A DNA stretch of 64,000 bases from positions 96,466-160,465 of the forward strand of contig NZ_SRYG01000003.1 of assembly GCF_004793885.1 (NCBI RefSeq), given 5' to 3'. Below are positions 24,866-33,484 of the stretch, piece by piece. The stretch comes from Dubosiella muris. GTDB taxonomy: Bacteria > Bacillota_I > Bacilli_A > Erysipelotrichales > Erysipelotrichaceae. Within the stretch, counting starts at the first letter, position 1. Every line of letters starts with the position of its first letter. Below the pieces are notes generated by a model. The model was not told the origin of the DNA. It did not search any database and saw only the letters and a list, made by a program, of their open reading frames with translations. The position numbers were made by a program, and so were the translations under genes.

Positions 24866-26209
24866 TTATGCGACGTGGATAAATCCAATCAGCGCGCGTT
24901 CGCAGTCGATTCCTGCAACGACAGTCTGGCTTCCGAGCCATCCGCCGTGAACGGCTTGTCCGTTTCCAATGTAAACGGCGATATGTCCGGAATAGATGAT
25001 CAAGTCACCGGCTATCGGGCTGCTCGTCCAAGAACCAAGCGCCGCGTAGTCTTCCGGCCATCCGTGGAAGTTGATTCCCACAGCCGCCAAAGCGTTTGTC
25101 GCCAGCATCGTGCAGTCCTGCGTCATGCCGACTTGAGCAAGCGCCGCGTTGGCGATTGCCTGTCCTTTTCCAGTGTCTACGACTGGCGGCTGTTCCGGAA
25201 CTACCGGCTCCACTGGCGCTTCCACTGGAGGTTGTTCTGGCTGAACAGGCTCCACTGGTGTTTCCACTGGCTGTTGTTCTTCCGGTTGTACCGGCGTTTC
25301 GACTGGCTGCTCAACCTCTGGTGTTTCCACCGGTTGTTCAACTTCCGGTGTTTCCACTGGCTGCGACACTTCCGGCTGCGTTGGAGTTTCCTGTGGTGTT
25401 GTAGTTTCTGTAGTTGTTTCTGCAGGAACTTCCGTATCTTCAACTGCCGGCGCATCCGTAACGACACCGTTTCCGTCGATTGTATAGCCATCTTTCGATG
25501 TATTTTGCATTAAGTTTCCGTTTTCGTCGAATGCGTAGTTCGTACCTTCGATCGCATGGAATGTATCTTTTACCTGGTTTCCGCTTTCATCGAAATATTG
25601 TTTCGATCCATTCGCTTCCTGCCAGCCTGTGCGGAAGACGCCGTCGTCTCCTGTCACATACGTTTTGCCATCCACTTCAAACGTTCCCGTGACCATTGCT
25701 CCGTTTTCACCGAAGTAATAGCGGTTTCCGTCAATGTCCACCCAACCAGTCACGGCGTTGCCGTTTTCGTCAAAGTAATACTTAACTCCGTCATGGTCGA
25801 TCCATTGTTTTGCCACTTTGAATCCCTGGTCGTCATAATAGCTTTTGCCATCTTCCGACCATCCCTGCACAAGTCCGCCTTGCGACTGGAAGTTGTAAGT
25901 AGTACCTTGAATGGTTGTTTCGCCCGTTTCCGCAGAACCGTCTTTTCCAAAGTAATACGTTGCGTTGGAAACGTTCTGCCATCCGAACTGCATTTCTCCT
26001 TGCCCATTAAAGTAATAGACTTCGCCATCAATTTCTGTCAGGCCGGTCGCACGCTGGCGATTCGACTCCAACACATAATAACGATCTGCATCCTCACCAT
26101 GCCATCCCGGCTGGGTTTCATATGCATGTACGGTAGAAAGAACTGGACCTGAAGCACATAAGCATAAGGCTACTGCCAATAATTTACTGTGTTTTTCAAT
26201 AAAATTCAT
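24866..26209 (-). CDS. Secreted cell-wall-binding repeat protein with NlpC/P60-like domain
   Basis: A 447-residue secreted protein. A signal peptide (KLLAVALCLCASGPVLSTVHA) is followed by about nine glucan/choline-binding-type repeats (residues 35–250; units such as YYFNGQGEMQFGWQ, VKYYFDENGNAVTGW, NRYYFGENGAMVTG). A long Thr/Pro/Glu linker follows, with repeated VETPEVEQP-type units (about 255–340). The C-terminal 100 residues look like a papain-like amidase: catalytic Cys in GMTQDCTMLA and His in YSGHIAVYIGNGQAVHGG. It probably binds wall polymers and cuts peptidoglycan peptides. The linker repeats may vary in number between strains. The ribosome site is AAGAGG. An extra mini-ORF with a better ribosome site lies upstream (26255–26298). 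Confidence 0.88.
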   Translation of the reverse strand: MNFIEKHSKLLAVALCLCASGPVLSTVHAYETQPGWHGEDADRYYVLESNRQRATGLTEIDGEVYYFNGQGEMQFGWQNVSNATYYFGKDGSAETGETTIQGTTYNFQSQGGLVQGWSEDGKSYYDDQGFKVAKQWIDHDGVKYYFDENGNAVTGWVDIDGNRYYFGENGAMVTGTFEVDGKTYVTGDDGVFRTGWQEANGSKQYFDESGNQVKDTFHAIEGTNYAFDENGNLMQNTSKDGYTIDGNGVVTDAPAVEDTEVPAETTTETTTPQETPTQPEVSQPVETPEVEQPVETPEVEQPVETPVQPEEQQPVETPVEPVQPEQPPVEAPVEPVVPEQPPVVDTGKGQAIANAALAQVGMTQDCTMLATNALAAVGINFHGWPEDYAALGSWTSSPIAGDLIIYSGHIAVYIGNGQAVHGGWLGSQTVVAGIDCERALIGFIHVA

Positions 26210-26406
26210 TTCTTATACCTCTTCGCTACAACACGGATAGGTTAACATGAAATTTCATTTCTTGCAAAATTCGATTTGCACCATTTGGCTTTCCTCCCGC
26301 GAATATTCAATTTATTTTGTAATGAATTCCTTTATCTAAAGTTGATTTTTCTTAAATATGGATAAATATGTGATTTTTAATAAAATTATCGAAATTCAAA
26401 AAATGT
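26210..26406. other. AT-rich intergenic region with a mini-ORF
   Basis: This 197-base gap serves as the upstream region of the cell-wall protein. It holds a mini-ORF of nine codons (see 26255–26298) and a small GAAAT/ATTTC hairpin after it. No clear -35/-10 pair could be fixed among many AT-rich candidates. Confidence 0.5.
26255..26298 (-). CDS. Nine-codon mini-ORF with strong ribosome site
   Basis: GGGAGG (26298–26293) is eight bases before an ATG at 26284 that reads MVQIEFCKK and stops at 26255. It is 45 bases upstream of the cell-wall protein's ATG. It may be a leader peptide controlling the downstream gene, or a chance combination. Confidence 0.35.
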
Positions 26407-26958
26407 CTACGAATCATGAACAATTTTCGTTTTGTTTGTCATATTTCCAATCGTATTTATCAGTATTACAAGCTGAAACAGCCCTAAAATCACAAAACCG
26501 GCGCAAAAAAGGATACCGCCCGCAGACAAAATAGAAAGCGTTTTCAAAGCTGCTGTAATCGTAACACATTGCAGTCCGACGACCATCCACCCCGCGATCC
26601 ATCCCAACAGCCCCGCGACAAGTCCCGCAAGGAAATATCCCGCCTTTTTTCGAAGCGCCACAACCAGTCCCAGCGACAAAACCAGCAAAAACAGTTCACC
26701 AGGCGTAAACGCCGACGCGATCTTTTTCGCGTTCATTGCCGCGAAGGCGATCCGGGGAAACAAGCCCGCCGAATACCGGTTCATGGATTCGTAAAACTCA
26801 AACAGCGCGTCCACGTCGCGCACCCGCCACAAATCGACCATCATGAAGCCAAGCCAGACAAACTGCCAAAGCCACCATCCTAAAACGACGGTTTCCACCC
26901 ACGCCAGCCGCTGCTCAAACGAAGCGAAGAAGCTGTCAATCGCCTGAATAATTTTCAA
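26407..26958 (-). CDS. Four-helix membrane protein of unknown function
   Basis: The 183-residue protein has hydrophobic segments at about residues 22–42 (VVLGWWLWQFVWLGFMMVDL), 90–105, 108–135 and 145–170, with a loop holding FEFYESMNRYSAGLFPRIAF between the first two. I do not recognise it. It starts within the last codons of trmL (23-bp overlap), so it is the third gene of the rdgB–trmL operon. No terminator was seen after it. Its conservation as an operon member would suggest a housekeeping role, but none can be named. Confidence 0.7.
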   Translation of the reverse strand: MKIIQAIDSFFASFEQRLAWVETVVLGWWLWQFVWLGFMMVDLWRVRDVDALFEFYESMNRYSAGLFPRIAFAAMNAKKIASAFTPGELFLLVLSLGLVVALRKKAGYFLAGLVAGLLGWIAGWMVVGLQCVTITAALKTLSILSAGGILFCAGFVILGLFQLVILINTIGNMTNKTKIVHDS

Positions 26959-27457
26959 GGAAGTCTTCCCCTTTGAGCTGCTCGTGACCGCTCAAGCCCG
27001 GATAGCCAAGCTGACGAAGCACCTCGTACACGACGATCGCGGTGCAGTTGGAAAGATTCAAGGAGCGGGCGTTGGCGATCATCGGCAGCCGCATGCAAGT
27101 TTCAAGGTGCCCCTTCAAAATCGACTTGTCGATTCCCGTGCTTTCTTTTCCAAGCACTAAATAAATATCGCCCGGCTCTTTTGTGAAATCAAAATCGGAT
27201 GGCGCTCTCTTTCCGTAACGCGTCATAAAATACATGGAGGCGTCCGGATTTTCCTGCAAAAAGGCGTCCCAGTTTGGATGGATATGAATGTCCGCGTCGC
27301 GAATGTAGTCCATGCCGCTGCGACGCAAATGCTTTTCATCCAGCGAAAATCCAAGCGGCTCGATCAAATGAAGCCGGCTTCCTGTCGCCATGCAGGTGCG
27401 GATGATGTTTCCCGTGTTGCCCGGAATTTCAGGCTCATACAATACAACGTGAATCAT
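26936..27457 (-). CDS. trmL: tRNA (cytidine/uridine-2'-O-)-methyltransferase TrmL
   Basis: The 173-residue SPOUT enzyme methylates the ribose of the wobble nucleotide 34 in some leucine tRNAs. Its motifs are clear: VVLYEPEIPGNTGNIIRTC at the start, LVLGKESTGI in the middle, and RLPMIANARSLNLSNCTAIV with the knotted SAM-binding loop at the end. Length is typical, with no extra RNA-binding domain, as in TrmL homodimers. It overlaps rdgB by four bases upstream and the membrane protein gene downstream, forming a tight three-gene unit. Confidence 0.94.
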   Translation of the reverse strand: MIHVVLYEPEIPGNTGNIIRTCMATGSRLHLIEPLGFSLDEKHLRRSGMDYIRDADIHIHPNWDAFLQENPDASMYFMTRYGKRAPSDFDFTKEPGDIYLVLGKESTGIDKSILKGHLETCMRLPMIANARSLNLSNCTAIVVYEVLRQLGYPGLSGHEQLKGEDFLENYSGD

Positions 27458-28029
27458 TGGTTCTGGTCCTCCAAGAAGCGACGCAACGCGATGCCCCGGT
27501 GCGAGATCGCGTGCTTTTTCTCATCGCTGACGTTGGCCAGCGTCGTCTGATAAGGCGGGTAGTAAAAAATCGGATCGTAGCCAAAGCCGTTGGATCCAAT
27601 CGGCTTCTCGCTGATTTCCCCTTCCACTTCCCCGCGGTACACGCGCTCTTCGCTTCCGTCCACATACGCGATGGCGCACACGTAGCGGGCCGTCCGCGTT
27701 TTTCCTTCGACTTGCCGCAAGATGAAATCGTTTTTTATAGCATACGACGTGTCTTCGCCCATAAAGCGGGCGGAGTACACCCCCGGCGCTTTGTCCATCG
27801 CATCCACTTCCAAACCGGAGTCGTCGGCAAAAACCGGTTCGTGCACGCGTTCATACAGCGCTCTGGCTTTGATGAGCGCGTTTTCCTCAAATGTCTTTCC
27901 ATCTTCCACGATGTCGATCGGCTCCTTCAAATCTTTAAAACTTTTGATTTCGACATCCGCGCCTAGCATTTCCTGAAACTCTTCCAGCTTATGCGCGTTG
28001 CTTGTCGCGATCCATACTTTCTTTTCCAT
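27454..28029 (-). CDS. rdgB: XTP/dITP pyrophosphatase, RdgB/HAM1 family
   Basis: A 191-residue house-cleaning enzyme that hydrolyses non-canonical purine nucleoside triphosphates (dITP, XTP) to monophosphates. The N-terminal TSNAHKLEEF, catalytic VFADDSGLEVDAMDKAPGVY, GNGFGYDPIF-like SNGFGYDPIF and C-terminal HAISHRGIALRRF are all present. It is the first gene of the rdgB–trmL–membrane protein unit. The ATG at 28029 is preceded by GGAGG. The upstream region, divergent from ilvB, carries a near-palindrome CCTATATTATATAGG (28067–28081) that contains a minus-strand TATAAT. Confidence 0.95.
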   Translation of the reverse strand: MEKKVWIATSNAHKLEEFQEMLGADVEIKSFKDLKEPIDIVEDGKTFEENALIKARALYERVHEPVFADDSGLEVDAMDKAPGVYSARFMGEDTSYAIKNDFILRQVEGKTRTARYVCAIAYVDGSEERVYRGEVEGEISEKPIGSNGFGYDPIFYYPPYQTTLANVSDEKKHAISHRGIALRRFLEDQNQ

Positions 28030-28196
28030 GCTTTACCTCCGTGAAGCCAACACCAGCCATCTTTCTCCTATATTATATAGGACATGCCAGCCTTTTGTGG
28101 TTTCCAACAGCGTCAGTATACCACATCCTGCGCGTCTTCCACGCTTTGATTGGCTGAAAGGTCGATTCCTGTCCGGATGAAACAATGAAAATTCAT

Positions 28197-28235
28197 GAAA
28201 CAAAGATTGTTTCGTTTTCAAGAATATATTATAAT
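28197..28235 (+). promoter_or_regulatory. ilv operon promoter with palindrome on the -35
   Basis: TTGTTT (28207–28212), 17-base spacer, TATAAT (28230–28235). GAAACAA (28197–28203), AGA, TTGTTTC (28207–28213) is a perfect inverted repeat that covers the -35, so a repressor site is likely. It does not match the CodY consensus well. There is no room for a T-box leader. Confidence 0.7.
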
Positions 28236-28261
28236 TTCTTTTAAGATCATTGGATCATTTG

Positions 28262-28286
28262 AGAAAGGAGAGAAGAGCGAAAGCTC
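28262..28286 (+). promoter_or_regulatory. ilvB ribosome site followed by a GNRA-capped hairpin
   Basis: AGAAAGGAG (28262–28270) is about 27 bases before the ATG at 28298, unusually far. Between them GAGC-GAAA-GCTC (28275–28286) can fold into a stem with a GNRA tetraloop, which would bring the site nearer to the start codon. Confidence 0.45.
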
Positions 28287-28297
28287 CAACATCAGTT

Positions 28298-29962
28298 ATG
28301 AAATTAAATGGATCACAAATCATTATGGAAATTTTACGTGAGCACGGTGTCGACACGATTTTTGGTTATCCGGGCGGCACGGCCCTCAACGTTTACGATT
28401 CCATCTACGATTATCAGGATAAAATTCACCATGTGCTCACCGCGCACGAGCAAGGGGCCAGCCACGCGGCCGACGGCTACGCCCGGGCGACTGGAAAAAC
28501 GGGCGTCGTGTTCGCGACCAGCGGTCCGGGGGCGACCAATTTGGTGACGGGCATCGCGACGGCTTTTTTGGACAGCGTGCCGATGGTCGCCATCACATGC
28601 AACGTCAACGACGAAGCCATTGGCCGGGACGCCTTCCAGGAAGTGAGCATCACCGGCGTCACGCTGCCGATTACCAAGCACAATTTTTTTGTCAATAAAA
28701 TCGAAAATCTGGCCGACTCGCTGCGCAACGCGTTCCGCATCGCCAACGAAGGAAGAAAGGGTCCCGTTCTCGTCGACATTACCAAAGATGTCACGGCGCC
28801 GAACAATTTGTATGAATACACCGCGCAGCCGCCTTTGCCTAAAAAGCCCCATCCCGCTTTGGATGAAAAAAAGCTGGATGAAATCGCCGAAGCCATCGCT
28901 TTGTCGAAACGTCCGGTTGTTTACTTTGGCGGCGGCGTGGCGTCCAGTCAAGCCAAGGAGGAGCTGAACGCGTTCATCGAGCGCATTGACGCGGTCGCCA
29001 CGTACACCTTGATGGGCGCCGGCGTTCTCAAGCACGACGATCCCCGCAACCTTGGCTTGATTGGAATGCACGGCAGCATGGCGGCCAACCAGGCGATCGA
29101 CCAGGCGGATTTGGTCATCGCGCTAGGCACCCGCTTTTCGGATCGCGTCGCGTTGAATCCAAATCGTTTCGCCCAGCGCGCGGCCATCGTCCATGTCGAT
29201 ATCGACGAATCGGAAATCAACAAAAACGTCCTGATCAACTTCGATGTCGTAGCCGACGTGAAAGACTTTTTGACCGCCCTGCTGCCAAAGCTTGAGCAAA
29301 AACGCAACGACGCCTGGATCAAACACGTGTCGTCCTTCCGGAAATTCGTCGAAACCGATGTCAAAGAGGCGACGATCCGTCCAAAAGACATCATCGAGGC
29401 AGCGTGCGACTTGACCGACAAGGAAACGATTTACGTGACCGATGTCGGCCAGCATCAAATGTGGGCGGCACAGTATTTAAAGCATGAAAAAGCCGAAAAC
29501 TTCCTGACAAGCGGCGGTCTAGGCACGATGGGATACGGCTATGGCGCCGCGATTGGGGCCCAGTTTGGAAAGCCGGAAAAGCGCGTCATCCACTTTACGG
29601 GTGATGGCAGCTTCCATATGAACTTGAACGAAGCGTGCACCGCTGTCAGCAACCGCCTGCCGATTATCACGATCATCTTCGACAACAAAGTGCTGGGCAT
29701 GGTGTATCAATGGCAAACGGTTTTCTACAACAAACACTACTCCCAGACGATTTTGCAGCGGCAAACCGACTACGTCCAGCTCGCCAAAGGATTTGGCGCC
29801 AAAGGATTTGAAGTGAACACGATCGAGCAGTTTAAGGACGCGTTCACACAAGCGCTCAAGGAAGACGGCCCGGTTTGGATCGCCTGCAACATCGCCAAGG
29901 AAGAGCGCGTCCTGCCGATGATTCCAAATGGCGGAACCATCGAGGACATGATCACGAACTGA
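28298..29962 (+). CDS. ilvB: Acetolactate synthase, large (catalytic) subunit
   Basis: The 554-residue thiamine-diphosphate enzyme makes acetolactate or acetohydroxybutyrate in branched-chain amino acid synthesis. The ThDP glutamate is in [16 protein letters not shown], followed by [16 protein letters not shown]. The ThDP/Mg motif near the end reads [20 protein letters not shown] (GDG…N-type). FAD and central-domain features are conserved. The start at 28298 gives [20 protein letters not shown], the usual N terminus; an in-frame TTG at 28250 exists but lies almost at the transcription start. It heads ilvB-ilvN-ilvD. The presence of the regulatory subunit next door marks it as anabolic rather than the catabolic AlsS. 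Confidence 0.95.
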   Translation: MKLNGSQIIMEILREHGVDTIFGYPGGTALNVYDSIYDYQDKIHHVLTAHEQGASHAADGYARATGKTGVVFATSGPGATNLVTGIATAFLDSVPMVAITCNVNDEAIGRDAFQEVSITGVTLPITKHNFFVNKIENLADSLRNAFRIANEGRKGPVLVDITKDVTAPNNLYEYTAQPPLPKKPHPALDEKKLDEIAEAIALSKRPVVYFGGGVASSQAKEELNAFIERIDAVATYTLMGAGVLKHDDPRNLGLIGMHGSMAANQAIDQADLVIALGTRFSDRVALNPNRFAQRAAIVHVDIDESEINKNVLINFDVVADVKDFLTALLPKLEQKRNDAWIKHVSSFRKFVETDVKEATIRPKDIIEAACDLTDKETIYVTDVGQHQMWAAQYLKHEKAENFLTSGGLGTMGYGYGAAIGAQFGKPEKRVIHFTGDGSFHMNLNEACTAVSNRLPIITIIFDNKVLGMVYQWQTVFYNKHYSQTILQRQTDYVQLAKGFGAKGFEVNTIEQFKDAFTQALKEDGPVWIACNIAKEERVLPMIPNGGTIEDMITN

Positions 29963-29979
29963 GAGAGGAAGAAAGACGT

Positions 29980-30483
29980 ATGAAAAGAGAAGTTATCAGT
30001 ATATTTGTCGACAACAGCGCCAACGTGCTGACCCGCGTCGCCTCTTTGTTTGGACGCCGCGGATTCAATATCGAATCGCTTACCGTTTCCACGACAAGCG
30101 ACCCGGCGATTTCCAGAATCACGGCGGTTTTCAACGGCAACGAGCAATCGCTCCATCAAATTTTGACGCAGACGCGCAAGCTCGAAGTCGTGCGCGACAT
30201 CTTCACATTGGAGAAAGGACGCTCGCTGTTTCGCGAGCTGCTGCTTGTCAAAGTGGCGTGCGACAAGACAAACCGCGCGGCGATCCGCGAAATCGTGGAC
30301 ATTTACCGAGGCAAGATCATTTCGCTTTCCAAAACGTGCATGATCGTGGAGCTCACCGGCGCGAGCGAGAAAATCGACGGCTTTTTGGATATGTTGTCCT
30401 GCTACGACGTGCTGGAAGTTTGCCGCACCGGCGTGACCGGCATTTCGCGGGATGCCAATACGGAAGTCGAAGACGAGGAATAA
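29980..30483 (+). CDS. ilvN: Acetolactate synthase, small (regulatory) subunit
   Basis: The 167-residue protein has an N-terminal ACT domain ([31 protein letters not shown]) and a second ACT-like half ([12 protein letters not shown]…[21 protein letters not shown]). It binds valine and confers feedback inhibition on the large subunit. The ATG at 29980 is preceded by GAGGAAG, 17 bases after the ilvB stop. Fifteen bases separate its stop from the ilvD start. The symbol ilvN is used for the small subunit in general; in some genomes it is called ilvH. Confidence 0.95.
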   Translation: MKREVISIFVDNSANVLTRVASLFGRRGFNIESLTVSTTSDPAISRITAVFNGNEQSLHQILTQTRKLEVVRDIFTLEKGRSLFRELLLVKVACDKTNRAAIREIVDIYRGKIISLSKTCMIVELTGASEKIDGFLDMLSCYDVLEVCRTGVTGISRDANTEVEDEE

Positions 30484-30497
30484 GAAAGGAGTCGACT

Positions 30498-32165
30498 ATG
30501 AACAAACACAAAAGCAAAGCGGTCACGGAGGGAATTGAAAAAGCGCCGATGCGCTCCCTCTTTTACGCGATGGGCTATACGAAAGAGGAACTGGACCGCC
30601 CGCTGATCGGGATCGTGAGCGCCCACAGCGACATCGTGCCGGGCCACTTCCATCTCGACAAAATCGTCGAAGCCGTGAAAGCCGGCGTACGCATGGCGGG
30701 AGGAACCCCCATCATGGTGCCTTCGATTGGCGTATGCGACGGCATCGCGATGGGCCATGTCGGCATGAAGTACTCCCTGCCAAGCCGGGAGCTGATCGCC
30801 GATTCCGTGGAAACGATGGCGCAGGCGCACGCCTTTGACGGCCTTGTCCTCGTGCCCAACTGCGACAAAATCGTGCCGGGCATGGTCATGGGCGCCTTGC
30901 GGCTGAACCTGCCGACCGTCGTGGTCAGCGGCGGTCCGATGATGTCGGGCTGCGTGGACAACGAGGACACGTCACTGTCCAAGATGTTTGAAGCTGTCGG
31001 CGCCCGGAAAGCGAACTTGATTGACGACGAGAAGCTCATGGAGTTCGAAACGAACACGTGTCCGGGATGCGGAAGCTGCTCGGGCATGTACACCGCCAAC
31101 TCGATGAACTGCCTGTGCGAGGCACTTGGCATCGCGCTGCCGGGCAACGGAACGATTCCGGCTGTCCAGGCCAGAAGACTGCAACTAGCGAAAAAAGCCG
31201 GCATGGCGATCATGGATCTTGTCGAAAAAGACATCAAGATCAAGGACATCCTTCATGAACGATCCATCCGCAACGCGCTGACGTGCGACATGGCGCTTGG
31301 CTGCTCGAGCAATTCCGTGCTCCACCTGCTCGCCATTTCCAACGAGGCCGGCTGCCCGCTTTCGCTCAACACGTTCAACGAGTTCAGCGAAAAGGTACCC
31401 AACCTTTGCCATCTCGCTCCAGCCGGAAAAACCCATATGCACGACTTGGACAAAGCCGGTGGACTGCAAGCGGTTTACCACGAGCTGAACAAAATGGGAT
31501 TGATCGACACGTCGCTGTTGACCGTCAACGGCAAAACCGTTGGTGAAAATATCGAATTCGCCTTTAACAAAGATCCGGACACGATTCGCCCGGTCGAAAC
31601 GCCATATTCGAAAACGGGCGGAATCGCTGTTTTATTTGGCAATATTGCCCCGGATGGCTGCGTCGTCAAACGCAGCGCCGTCGATGAAAGCATGATGAAG
31701 CACACCGGTCCGGCCCGCGTATTCAACTCGGAAGAAGAGGCGATCGAGACGATTTACGCGGGGGGCATTCACGATGGCGACGTCGTCGTAATTCGCTACG
31801 AAGGCCCGAAAGGCGGTCCCGGCATGCGCGAAATGCTCAATCCGACCAGCGCGCTGGCGGGCATGAAGCTCGACAAGACCGTGGCGCTCATCACGGATGG
31901 ACGCTTCTCGGGCGCGTCCCGGGGCGCTTCGATCGGCCATGTGGCACCAGAGGCGGCCGCGGGCGGAACGATTGGACTGCTTGAGGAAGGCGACTTGATC
32001 ACGATCGACATTCCAAACTACTCCATCCACGCGCACGTGGACGACGAAACATTCGAAGAGCGTAGAAAGAGCCAGAAACCCTTTGAATCCGCATTCAAAT
32101 CGGGATGGCTGTCGCGCTACCAGCGTATGGTGCAAGGCGCCGACAAGGGAGCCGTTTTAAAATAA
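30498..32165 (+). CDS. ilvD: Dihydroxy-acid dehydratase
   Basis: A 555-residue iron-sulfur dehydratase that forms the 2-keto acids of valine and isoleucine synthesis. The three cluster cysteines are in [34 protein letters not shown] and the preceding region, and the serine/lysine catalytic segment [20 protein letters not shown] is conserved. The C terminus has [22 protein letters not shown] as in all IlvD/Edd proteins. The ribosome site is AAAGGAG. There is no ilvC (ketol-acid reductoisomerase) in this operon, so the pathway needs a copy elsewhere. The operon ends at a terminator shared with the convergent DUF815 gene. Confidence 0.96.
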   Translation: MNKHKSKAVTEGIEKAPMRSLFYAMGYTKEELDRPLIGIVSAHSDIVPGHFHLDKIVEAVKAGVRMAGGTPIMVPSIGVCDGIAMGHVGMKYSLPSRELIADSVETMAQAHAFDGLVLVPNCDKIVPGMVMGALRLNLPTVVVSGGPMMSGCVDNEDTSLSKMFEAVGARKANLIDDEKLMEFETNTCPGCGSCSGMYTANSMNCLCEALGIALPGNGTIPAVQARRLQLAKKAGMAIMDLVEKDIKIKDILHERSIRNALTCDMALGCSSNSVLHLLAISNEAGCPLSLNTFNEFSEKVPNLCHLAPAGKTHMHDLDKAGGLQAVYHELNKMGLIDTSLLTVNGKTVGENIEFAFNKDPDTIRPVETPYSKTGGIAVLFGNIAPDGCVVKRSAVDESMMKHTGPARVFNSEEEAIETIYAGGIHDGDVVVIRYEGPKGGPGMREMLNPTSALAGMKLDKTVALITDGRFSGASRGASIGHVAPEAAAGGTIGLLEEGDLITIDIPNYSIHAHVDDETFEERRKSQKPFESAFKSGWLSRYQRMVQGADKGAVLK

Positions 32166-32179
32166 GCAGAAAGAAAAAG

Positions 32180-32216
32180 AACAGCCGAAATCCATTCGGG
32201 ATTCCGACTGTTTTTT
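32180..32216. terminator. Terminator between ilvD and the DUF815 gene
   Basis: AACAGCCGAAATCC and GGATTCCGACTGTT pair with two mismatches, followed by T6. A-rich on the other side, so it may act both ways. Confidence 0.75.
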
Positions 32217-32218
32217 GT

Positions 32219-33412
32219 TTATTCCACGGTTTCCAAAATCTTCTCGTGCTCCACGAACTGGCGCGCCGTTCTTGGCGAGCGTCCGTTGTTGCGCAGCGCA
32301 AACCCCTCCGCCTTAATGAGCAGCTCGTCTTCGTCCAGCCGCAAGCCATATTGCTTAGCATAGCTTCTGACAATTTCCAAATACAAATCCTTGGCCGGTT
32401 TGGAAAACGTGATCGTCAAGCCGAACCGGGCGGCCAGCGACGCGGTTTCCTGGATCGCATCGTTGCGATGGATTTCCGAGCCGTTCCGGTCCGCGAAGTT
32501 TTCTTTCACAAGGTGGCGCCGGTTGCTTGTCGCGTAAACGACGACATTGTGGTTGGATGCCACGCTGCCGCCCTCCAAAATATTTTTCAAAGCGACAAAC
32601 TCGTCGTCACCGGTCTGAAAGCTTAAATCGTCGATAAAAAGGATGAATTTCAGCGGATTGTCCGCCAGCGATTCAATGAGCGAGGGCAAAAGCGCGATTT
32701 GGCTTTTCTTGATTTCCACAAGCCGCAAGCCATCCGGATGGTATTCGTTGACGATGGCCTTGATCGTCGAGCTTTTCCCTGTTCCGGCGTCGCCATACAA
32801 CAGGGCGTTGTTCGCCTTCATCCCCTGCAAAAACGCGAGCGTGTTTTTTAAAAGCAGACTTCGCTCCCGCTCGTAGCCGGTCAGCTGCGACAACAGCTGG
32901 CCATCGGGATGCTGAATTGGAAACAAGCCGTTCTCGTCCATGCCAAACATATGGTAGCGCGCGAACATGCCATATCCTTTTTTCGAAAGCTCCCCGATCC
33001 GCTTCCTGTATTCCGCTTTCAAATCGCGGGGCGTGTTGTCCCATTTCGCCAGCTCGATCGTCGGTGAAAACGCCTCGAGCAAATCGTCGCTTTTCAAATC
33101 GTGTATTTGCTGCAAAAGATCCAGCTCGCGAACGAGCGAGTCTTCCATCGACAAGCTAACCGCTTCCCCGCTTCCTTTTTTCAGCACGTAAAAGTTCTCG
33201 TCGTTGACGACCAAATCGTATACGAGATCGGAGAGATTCGCCCCCTGCGCGTAAATCAAGGCGCAAAGACGGCTGTACCGGCAAACGAACTCGTCCTCCG
33301 TCCCGCTTTGCAGGCACAAAAGAAGCGTTTTGAAGAGCGGCTGCTCGTAAAACGAATGAAAGACGACCAAAGAATGTAATTTTCTTTCAAAAATTTGCAA
33401 ATTCATTTTCAT
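32219..33412 (-). CDS. DUF815 family AAA-type ATPase
   Basis: The 397-residue protein has a helical N-terminal half and a C-terminal AAA-like ATPase: Walker A ALLYGDAGTGKSSTIKAI (about residue 206), Walker B LKFILFIDDLSFQ, sensor region VVVYATSNRRHLVKENF and RSPRTARQFVEH near the end. It is widespread in Firmicutes, but its cellular role is unknown. It is convergent with ilvD and divergent from ilvA, so it is not part of the amino acid pathway by operon logic. Conserved genes of this kind sometimes stay near ilvA by chance. Confidence 0.85.
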   Translation of the reverse strand: MKMNLQIFERKLHSLVVFHSFYEQPLFKTLLLCLQSGTEDEFVCRYSRLCALIYAQGANLSDLVYDLVVNDENFYVLKKGSGEAVSLSMEDSLVRELDLLQQIHDLKSDDLLEAFSPTIELAKWDNTPRDLKAEYRKRIGELSKKGYGMFARYHMFGMDENGLFPIQHPDGQLLSQLTGYERERSLLLKNTLAFLQGMKANNALLYGDAGTGKSSTIKAIVNEYHPDGLRLVEIKKSQIALLPSLIESLADNPLKFILFIDDLSFQTGDDEFVALKNILEGGSVASNHNVVVYATSNRRHLVKENFADRNGSEIHRNDAIQETASLAARFGLTITFSKPAKDLYLEIVRSYAKQYGLRLDEDELLIKAEGFALRNNGRSPRTARQFVEHEKILETVE

Positions 33413-33435
33413 TCCCTTTCTTTTCGATTGTTTTG

Positions 33436-33444
33436 TGCTATAAT
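33436..33444 (+). promoter_or_regulatory. ilvA extended -10 promoter
   Basis: TGC plus TATAAT (33439–33444); the -35 region is weak. The predicted start near 33451 gives a short leader with GAAGGAAAGAGG before the ATG. Confidence 0.6.
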
Positions 33445-33484
33445 TTTACCATTCATTTGAGTGAAGGAAAGAGGTTTTTTACGA

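Noticed and set aside
28236-28297. T-box or leader-peptide attenuator before ilvB
   Set aside because: The leader is only about 56 bases and has no T-box sequence or run of Leu/Val/Ile codons.
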